30,917 nt of DNA from CALXCT01 sp964422185 (GTDB taxonomy: Bacteria; Bacillota; Clostridia; Oscillospirales; Oscillospiraceae): contig CAYRAG010000019.1 of NCBI GenBank assembly GCA_964422185.1, forward strand, positions 1 through 30,917. The letters run 5' to 3'. Of this stretch, positions 15,216-20,595 are shown in pieces. A model generated the notes under the pieces. The model made no database searches and was not told the origin of the DNA. It saw nothing but the letters and a program-made list of their open reading frames with translations. Numbering within the stretch: position 1 is the first letter of the stretch; every line of letters begins with the position of its first letter. The position numbers were made by a program, and so were the translations under genes.

Positions 15216-15794
15216 GTGAGCAACGGCACCCAGACCTACCGCGAGATCAAGCGCGAGGAGATCGCGCAGAGCGCGCAGATCGTCTTTGACGCCTTTAACG
15301 ACATGGCGGAGCGCACCGGCCAGCCCAAAACCCCGGAGGTCGGGATGGTCTCCGCCCGGATGGAGGAGTATCTGGACGACAAAGGAATCCCCGGGCTGCT
15401 GTACGGCGGCTTTGTGGACGGCGTGCAGGTGGGCTTCTTCATGCTGCGCAAGATGGGCATTGACGAGGAGGTCTGGGAGATCAACATGCTCGCGGTGGAT
15501 CCCGCGCACCAGCACCGGGGCTACGGCCGCACCCTGCTCAGGTGCAGCATCCAGAAAATTCTGGATCTCAGGGGCGTGCTGGCGGTCTGCGCCGTCACCG
15601 AGGGCAATGACAATGTGCTCTCGCTGCTCGCCGACGAGGGCTTTGTCTCCGAGGCGTCCGGGATCCCCGTGGAGAAAGATCTGAAAATCTGGATGCTCCG
15701 CAAGGATCTGAAAAACCCGGCGGCCGCCTGCGAGGCGGAGGAATGCGCCGCGTGCGAGGCCTGTGACGGGTGCGAACAGGCGCAGGTGTTGTAA
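15216..15794 (+). CDS. GNAT-family N-acetyltransferase with a cysteine-rich tail
   Basis: A 192-residue acyl-CoA-dependent acetyltransferase. The acetyl-CoA-binding motif A is clear (INMLAVDPAHQHRGYGRTLL, residues 89-108), followed by the motif-B-like segment around 125-145 (VTEGNDNVLSLLADEGF). The last 25 residues add Cys172, 177, 180, 183 and 186 in C-x4-C-x2-C-x2-C-x2-C spacing, which resembles a ferredoxin-type or metal-binding motif and is unusual for GNAT proteins. Start: GTG 9 bases after AAGGAGG. It is the last gene of the molybdopterin operon. The substrate could be a small molecule made by the enzyme, or a protein; I cannot tell. Confidence 0.85.
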   Translation: MSNGTQTYREIKREEIAQSAQIVFDAFNDMAERTGQPKTPEVGMVSARMEEYLDDKGIPGLLYGGFVDGVQVGFFMLRKMGIDEEVWEINMLAVDPAHQHRGYGRTLLRCSIQKILDLRGVLAVCAVTEGNDNVLSLLADEGFVSEASGIPVEKDLKIWMLRKDLKNPAAACEAEECAACEACDGCEQAQVL

Positions 15795-15799
15795 AAAAA

Positions 15800-15825
15800 C
15801 CGGAGGCAGACGCCTCCGGTTTTTT
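15800..15825. terminator. bidirectional terminator between the GNAT and LysR genes
   Basis: CCGGAGGC (15800-15807) and GCCTCCGG (15812-15819) form a perfect stem with loop AGAC. It is preceded by seven A and followed by six T, so it serves both converging transcripts. It touches the LysR stop codon. Confidence 0.92.
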
Positions 15826-16759
15826 ATTTCGCCGCCGTCCAGTCCCGGTGTTCCAGGTAGCCGGGCTCCAGCAGCCTGTACTCTTTCTGCAGCTGTCTGG
15901 CGTACCGCTCCAGGCAGAGATCCCCGGTGCCGCCGCGCCAGACGCAGTACAGCGTCTCCATCACATCGGTGTCATACCGCACCAGGGTGGAGCTCTGGGT
16001 CGTCACCATCATGCAGCTGCCGAAGAAAATGCCCCGATCCAGCTCCGCCGCGGTATAGATGGAGTCCCGGTTGGGCACGATCACGATCTCGGACGGCTCA
16101 AAGCCGTACCTGCGGCACTCCCTGTGGGCCCGCATGGTCACCGCCAGGTTGTCCTCCCCCTCCAGGGTGTCAATGAGCATCGGCTGGTTCCGGAACACCC
16201 GGTAGTCCGCGCCCTCGGCATTCAGGCGGTTGTTGCGCGAGACCACCACCTGCATGGGCGCCGTGATCAGGGGAAGCTTGTGGTACCCCTCCATCTGGGG
16301 CAGAAACCGCTTGTGGATCAGCACCATGTCCAGATCCCCGCGATCCAGCAGATCCATGAGTTTACTGGGGTCATGCCGCTCCCCCAGCAGGTACAGATCC
16401 GGCAGATCCTCCCGCAGCGCCGCCATGGCGGTGCCCGGCGCGGGCCCGAAGTCCAGCCAGTTCTGATACCCCAGACGGATGGTGCGCATTTCGCCGTCCC
16501 GGCCCGGACGGATGCTGGACTGGAGCTTCTCAAACTGCTCGGACACCGAGCGGAAGAAGTGATAGTATTTAAGGCCCGCCTCCGTCAGCTCCACGCTGTT
16601 TCTGGTGCGGTTGAACAGCTGGATGCCCAGATCCTCCTCCAGACCGGCGATCTGTTTGCTCACCGCCTGCTGGGAGATGTACATCTGTTTGCCCACTTCC
16701 GTGAAGTTCAGGGTCTCCGCCAGGCGGAGGAAATACCTGACATTCGTCTCATTGATCAT
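15824..16759 (-). CDS. LysR-family transcriptional regulator
   Basis: A 311-residue regulator with the N-terminal winged helix (residues about 1-60: YFLRLAETLNFTEVGKQMYISQQAVSKQIAGLEEDLGIQLFNR, given here as a family hallmark) and a C-terminal effector-binding domain of the periplasmic-binding-protein fold. It converges on the molybdopterin operon and shares its terminator, so it may sense the substrate and activate that operon, though LysR genes more often sit divergently from their targets. Start: ATG 8 bases after AAGGGGG. No clear promoter is visible in the 100 bases upstream, which contain the terminator hairpin of the preceding gene. Confidence 0.92.
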   Translation of the reverse strand: MINETNVRYFLRLAETLNFTEVGKQMYISQQAVSKQIAGLEEDLGIQLFNRTRNSVELTEAGLKYYHFFRSVSEQFEKLQSSIRPGRDGEMRTIRLGYQNWLDFGPAPGTAMAALREDLPDLYLLGERHDPSKLMDLLDRGDLDMVLIHKRFLPQMEGYHKLPLITAPMQVVVSRNNRLNAEGADYRVFRNQPMLIDTLEGEDNLAVTMRAHRECRRYGFEPSEIVIVPNRDSIYTAAELDRGIFFGSCMMVTTQSSTLVRYDTDVMETLYCVWRGGTGDLCLERYARQLQKEYRLLEPGYLEHRDWTAAK

Positions 16760-16816
16760 CAGACCGCCCCCTTTCCGCCTGGCCGTGTCCGGGGATGGCG
16801 CCCCGGGAAACAGGAA

Positions 16817-16850
16817 ACAGGGAGGAACCCGGAAAAAGGTTCCTCCCTGT
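16817..16850 (-). terminator. hairpin after the radical SAM gene
   Basis: A perfect 13-bp stem (16817-16829 with 16838-16850; arms read ACAGGGAGGAACC and its complement) with an 8-nt loop, 14 bases after the radical SAM stop codon. On the minus strand it is followed by TTTCCTGTTTCCC, a weak T-rich tail. Confidence 0.7.
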
Positions 16851-16864
16851 TGTATTTTGTTCCC

Positions 16865-18274
16865 TTAGTCCGCCTTTTCCGTATTCTCTGTTTTTGCCGC
16901 GGCCTTCTCGGCCTCCTCCTGCATCTTCCTGTCGTGTTCCGCACGGTTCTCCGCCCAGAGCTCCTCCGCGGCGGGCTTCCACTTCTCCGCGTAGGGGATG
17001 GTCTTGGCCGTCAGATGCTCCACGCTCTCCGGGCTCTGATAGTCTGTGCTGACCGCTCCGGTCTCGTGAACCATCTTCTGCAGATACTGCGGATTCTCCA
17101 GCATGGGGCACGGGCGCAGCATATTGTCGTTAAACGGCTGATTTTTGTGGTACGACATCATCAGCGGGGACTGCAGCGCCTCCAGAAGCGTCTTCTCGTG
17201 GATGTTGGAGTCGGAATAGTGGATGAACACGCAGGGCTCGATGTCGCCCTTCGCGTTGATGTGCAGGTAGTTCCTGCCGCCGGCGATACAGCCGCCCACA
17301 AATTCCGCGTCGTTCTGGAAGTCCATGGCAAACATGGGCTTCGTGACACGCAGCTTGCGGATCCGCTCGTAGATGTACTTGCGCTGCTCCGGGTTCGGCA
17401 TCAGCTCGGGCGCCGCGTCATTGCCCACAGGCATGTAGTGGAAGTACCAGATAAAATAGGAGCCCAGCTCAATGCACTTGTCGTAAAACTCATCGGAGGT
17501 AATGGACTTATAGTTGGCGCTGGTGTAGCAGGCGGAGATGCCATAGAGCAGCCTGCGCTCCCGCAGCAGTTCCATGGCGTGCACAACCCTGGCGTAGGTT
17601 CCCTTGCCGCGGCGGGAGTCGGTGGCCTCCTCATCGCCCTCCAGAGAGATGGCGGGGACGAAGTTGCACACTCTGAGCATCTCGTCGGCGAACTTCTCGT
17701 CAATCAGCGTGGCGTTGGTGAAGCACAGGAACACGCAGTCATTGTGCTTCTCGCAGATGCGCAGAAGGTCGTCTTTCCTGACCAGCGGCTCGCCGCCGGT
17801 GTAGATGTACATATAGATGCCCAGTTCCTTGCCCTGGGTGATGATATTGTCAATATCCTCAAAGGTGAGGTTCAGCTGTTTGCCGTACTCACTCGCCCAG
17901 CAGCCGGTGCAGTGCAGGTTGCACGCGGAAGTGGGATCCAGCAGAATGGCCCAGGGGATGTTGCAGTCGTACTTCTTGCGCAGTTCTCCCTGCATCGGCC
18001 AGCCCACGAGGCTGGAATTGATGAAGAAGTTGACCACCAGGGTCTCCATCTGCTTCGTGTCAAGCTCCTTGAGCACTTTGAAGACAAAATCATGATAGGG
18101 GTGATTCGGATCCTCAATTGCCTCACGGATCGCCTTGCGCTGACTGACAAACTCGCCCTTGGCGAACTTGTCCGCCCAATCCATTACCTTAAGCACATTT
18201 TTCTCAGGGTCGCGCGTAAGGTACCGGAAAGTCTGCCCAAGACCGACGCGCTTCACTGTCGTAGCCAAATCCAT
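16865..18274 (-). CDS. radical SAM protein with SPASM-like C terminus
   Basis: A 469-residue radical SAM enzyme of unknown substrate. The SAM cluster motif is Cys118-x3-Cys122-x2-Cys125 (CNLHCTGC), followed by YTGGEPLV, the usual SAM-binding GGE motif. The C-terminal part has SPASM-like cysteines (GGCIAGGRNYLHINAKG, then DIEPCVF and RPCPMLE), which would hold auxiliary clusters, as in peptide-modifying or dehydrogenase members. The last 50 residues are highly charged, Ala/Glu/Lys rich. The start chosen is the ATG 8 bases after AGGAGG; an ATG two codons earlier is too close to it. The TetR gene lies just upstream on the same strand. No precursor peptide gene is seen nearby. Confidence 0.88.
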   Translation of the reverse strand: MDLATTVKRVGLGQTFRYLTRDPEKNVLKVMDWADKFAKGEFVSQRKAIREAIEDPNHPYHDFVFKVLKELDTKQMETLVVNFFINSSLVGWPMQGELRKKYDCNIPWAILLDPTSACNLHCTGCWASEYGKQLNLTFEDIDNIITQGKELGIYMYIYTGGEPLVRKDDLLRICEKHNDCVFLCFTNATLIDEKFADEMLRVCNFVPAISLEGDEEATDSRRGKGTYARVVHAMELLRERRLLYGISACYTSANYKSITSDEFYDKCIELGSYFIWYFHYMPVGNDAAPELMPNPEQRKYIYERIRKLRVTKPMFAMDFQNDAEFVGGCIAGGRNYLHINAKGDIEPCVFIHYSDSNIHEKTLLEALQSPLMMSYHKNQPFNDNMLRPCPMLENPQYLQKMVHETGAVSTDYQSPESVEHLTAKTIPYAEKWKPAAEELWAENRAEHDRKMQEEAEKAAAKTENTEKAD

Positions 18275-18308
18275 AATCATTGCCTCCTGTTGTTTTCCTG
18301 CCATTCCG

Positions 18309-18381
18309 ATTTTTGAGCATAACACAACATGCGCCCGCCAAAAACAGGCAAATTTTGCTTCGTGCCTAATTTTTGGGCATA
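18309..18381 (-). promoter_or_regulatory. promoter of the radical SAM gene with repeated elements
   Basis: On the minus strand TATGCT (plus 18316-18321) lies 17 bases after TTTTTG (plus 18339-18344), a possible promoter. The segment ATTTTTGAGCATA (18309-18321) recurs as ATTTTTGGGCATA at 18369-18381, exactly 60 bp away, 12 of 13 identical. Between them lies the palindrome GCAAA-T-TTTGC. These could be operator sites for the TetR protein. Confidence 0.45.
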
Positions 18382-18953
18382 TTGTCTGTATTGCCTAATG
18401 ATGGTTGTTCCTCCGTGAGCACCTGATTGAGCAGTCTGCAGTAAATTTCGCTCATATGCAGCACATACTCCCGCGTCTCCTCCCGGACACCGTTCTCCAG
18501 CATGTCAATGGTCATCCCGAATGTGGCGCAGACCTGGTAGTAGATCACGGCCTCCCGCTCCTCCTCCGGAACCGGCCGGCCCTCCAGCAGGCTGTCCACA
18601 TACTGTCTCACCGTATGCCGGCAAACCCGCCACACATGCTGCTCAAACGCGACCCGGTTGGAGGACTGGAAGATGTGCATCGCGGCGTGCCGGTGGGACT
18701 GGATCAGCTCCACGGCCGCGTCCAGACACTCGCGGATGCTGTCCGCGTGCGGGTACTTCCGGATAATCGCATCTGCGTCATCCTCCACAATCTGCTCGGC
18801 GAGGGTGGGGATATCCTGAAAGTAGTAGTAGAAAGTATTCCGGTTCACGCCGCACCCCGCCGCGATGTCTTTCACGGTGATCTGGCTGATGGGACGGGTC
18901 TCCAGCAGGGTCAGAAACGAATTCTTAATCGCGTCCCTGGTAAAGTTCGCCAT
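18366..18953 (-). CDS. TetR/AcrR-family transcriptional regulator
   Basis: A 195-residue regulator with the typical N-terminal TetR helix-turn-helix (residues about 8-50: ITVKDIAAGCGVNRNTFYYYF) and a helical C-terminal ligand-binding domain resembling the group with C-terminal TetR_C_7-like helices. I start it at MANFTRDAIK, matching where the domain begins in relatives; an in-frame upstream start would add 19 Arg-rich residues. It directly precedes the radical SAM gene on the same strand with a 91-base gap carrying a separate candidate promoter, so it may control that gene and itself. Confidence 0.92.
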   Translation of the reverse strand: MANFTRDAIKNSFLTLLETRPISQITVKDIAAGCGVNRNTFYYYFQDIPTLAEQIVEDDADAIIRKYPHADSIRECLDAAVELIQSHRHAAMHIFQSSNRVAFEQHVWRVCRHTVRQYVDSLLEGRPVPEEEREAVIYYQVCATFGMTIDMLENGVREETREYVLHMSEIYCRLLNQVLTEEQPSLGNTDNMPKN

Positions 18954-19069
18954 ACGCACCCGCCTTTCCCCGCAGAATCCGCTGTCTCTCCCGCGCACAG
19001 GATACCGCATTTTCCGCGCCGTGTAAAGCCTCTCTCGGCAAACATGCGTGTCTTCCCTGGTACCCCTCT

Positions 19070-19098
19070 AGCATATTCTCATCGCTCCCTAATGTCAA
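19070..19098 (-). promoter_or_regulatory. promoter of the TetR gene
   Basis: Minus-strand TTGACA (plus 19093-19098) and TATGCT (plus 19070-19075) with exactly 17 bases between. The leader to the ATG at 18953 would be about 110 bases. The sequence upstream (19099-19135) is AT-rich, like an UP element. Confidence 0.75.
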
Positions 19099-19381
19099 CA
19101 AGAAAATCATGAAATATAATAATAAAAATTAGATTGGCCCTGAACCGGTCTCCCGGGGCATGCCGAGAGGCGGATACCGGGGCGGCATTCCCGCCTCTGG
19201 GGACATCTGTCCGGACAACCTGGTTCTTGACTTAATAGGTATACGGACGCGACATGCCGGCTGCCGGCCGGCGCTGATTTTCCTTGCAATCCCGCCCCGG
19301 CTGTGTTACCTTTGGCGGGGGCACCCCCGCCCCGCCGCCCGGAGTGTCCTCTTGAACATGGAAGAAAGGCAGGTGATCACC
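19099..19381. other. divergent intergenic region between the TetR gene and kptA
   Basis: No gene is seen. A weak plus-strand promoter candidate is TTGCAA (19284-19289) with TACCTT (19307-19312), spacing 17. A hairpin GGCGGGGG-CA-CCCCCGCC at 19314-19331 would fall at the start of that transcript. A TTGACT at 19227-19232 has no good -10 at the right distance. A perfect palindrome GGACATCTGTCC-like element lies near 19201-19212. Confidence 0.35.
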
Positions 19382-19933
19382 ATGTCGCTGAAACAAACCA
19401 GCAAATACCTCAGTCTCATCCTCCGTCACCAGCCGGAGGCCGCCGGCATCACACTGGACGAACACGGCTGGGCGGATGTGGACGAGCTCATTGCCGGCGT
19501 CTCGAAAACCCGGCCCTTTGACCGCGCCATGCTGGAGGAGATCGTCGCCACCGACGAGAAGCAGCGCTACTCGTTCAGCGAGGACGGGACGCGCATCCGG
19601 GCCAACCAGGGCCACTCCGTCCCGGTGGATGTGGAGCTGGAACAGCGGGTGCCGCCGGATGTCCTGTTTCACGGCACCGGGGAGAAATCCGTCTCCTCCA
19701 TTGAACTCCAGGGGCTGCTCCCCGGATCCCGGCTGTATGTGCACCTCTCGCCGGACGCGCAGACCGCACGGAAGGTGGGAAGCAGACACGGCCGGCCGGT
19801 GGTCTACACCGTGGACAGCGGCGCCATGGCGCGGGACGGATATGTGTTCTACCTCTCCGCGAACGGCGTGTGGCTGACAAAAGAAGTCCCGCCCCGGTAC
19901 CTGCGCCAAATGACGCCGGAGGCGGACGGATGA
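19382..19933 (+). CDS. kptA: RNA 2'-phosphotransferase (Tpt1/KptA family)
   Basis: Transfers an internal RNA 2'-phosphate to NAD+, giving ADP-ribose 1'',2''-cyclic phosphate and nicotinamide. In fungi this ends tRNA splicing; the bacterial role is unknown. The 183-residue protein is full length and keeps the family catalytic set: R15-H16 (LILRHQPEAAG), R73 with NQGHS (75-79), H97-G-T and R135-HGRP. Start: ATG shortly after AGGTGA; a longer in-frame version exists but adds residues that do not belong to the fold. The next small gene overlaps its stop codon. Confidence 0.92.
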   Translation: MSLKQTSKYLSLILRHQPEAAGITLDEHGWADVDELIAGVSKTRPFDRAMLEEIVATDEKQRYSFSEDGTRIRANQGHSVPVDVELEQRVPPDVLFHGTGEKSVSSIELQGLLPGSRLYVHLSPDAQTARKVGSRHGRPVVYTVDSGAMARDGYVFYLSANGVWLTKEVPPRYLRQMTPEADG

Positions 19934-20208
19934 AACCGGAGGAGAACGGCGCTGCGGAGTACTCGGAGGTCTGGGCGGTGCCGTACCGCAGACTGGACGC
20001 GTTCTTCCGCTCCGCCGCAGAGCCCGGTTCCGCCGGGCCGGACACCTGCCGCGTGGCGGGATGCACGGTGCGCCTGGAGCGGCTGCCGGATCGGAAGAAC
20101 GGCTCGATGACACTGCCGCAGAGCCGCGTCACCCTGACCGGCAGCGGCGCGGATGTGGACGCGCTGTACCGCGAGCTCCTGCTGCGGTTTCTCTCCGCCG
20201 GCGGATGA
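19930..20208 (+). CDS. small protein translationally coupled to kptA
   Basis: A 92-residue protein starting MKPEENGAAEYSEVWAVPYRRL and ending DALYRELLLRFLSAGG. Its ATG overlaps the kptA stop codon (ATGA), so it is probably translated by coupling. I recognise no domain. The sequence alternates short predicted strands and a final helix, with the pattern of a small alpha/beta domain; two Cys are present (CRVAGC). It may be an accessory protein of the KptA function. An alternative start further upstream inside kptA is not supported. Confidence 0.65.
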   Translation: MKPEENGAAEYSEVWAVPYRRLDAFFRSAAEPGSAGPDTCRVAGCTVRLERLPDRKNGSMTLPQSRVTLTGSGADVDALYRELLLRFLSAGG

Positions 20209-20494
20209 CGGATATCACATGGAAACAGGCCCTGGACAGCCGGCGCCGCGCCGGCGGTTCAGGGTCTGCGCCGTTTCCGGCGTCCGGCCGGCGGGGTGCC
20301 TCCGCGTTCGCGGCACGGCTGTCCCGTGTCCGGTTTTTACGGGTCATAAAACGCGTCGAAATGCCCGGTGCCTGCAACCTCTCTGCCGTAATAGGGACTG
20401 TTTCGAATCAAATTCGGGAAATTCCGTCATTTTTCCCGCAGAGATCAAAGCCGACCGGAGCCTGCGGTTTTCCGTCATTTCCCTCCGGTTTTTC
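20209..20494. other. intergenic stretch with structured elements
   Basis: A nested hairpin at 20221-20278 is built from GGAAAC/GTTTCC, CCCTG/CAGGG and GCCGGCG/CGCCGGC arms; without a T run it is a doubtful terminator. Further on, CGGGAAA (20415-20421) and TTTCCCG (20432-20438) form an inverted repeat whose spacer carries TTCCGTCATTT, repeated exactly at 20470-20480. No gene is called; a 97-codon frame starting at 20205 runs through the hairpin and has no recognisable features. Confidence 0.45.
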
Positions 20495-20523
20495 TTGAAT
20501 TCTCCGGGGATTTCCTGTAAGAT
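20495..20523 (+). promoter_or_regulatory. promoter of the dehydratase activase operon
   Basis: TTGAAT (20495-20500) and TAAGAT (20518-20523) with exactly 17 bases between. The start codon lies about 65 bases after the expected start point. Upstream direct repeats at 20422 and 20470 could be binding sites for a regulator. Confidence 0.6.
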
Positions 20524-20595
20524 ACCACTTTGGAAAAAGTGATGGAAAGACCGTGCGGGCGCCGCCGGCCTCTACCCCTCTGAGGTGATTTCGCA

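Noticed and set aside
20205..20498. 97-codon frame overlapping the stop of the small kptA-linked gene
   Set aside because: Low-complexity Arg/Ser/Pro sequence running through a strong hairpin; no conserved feature.
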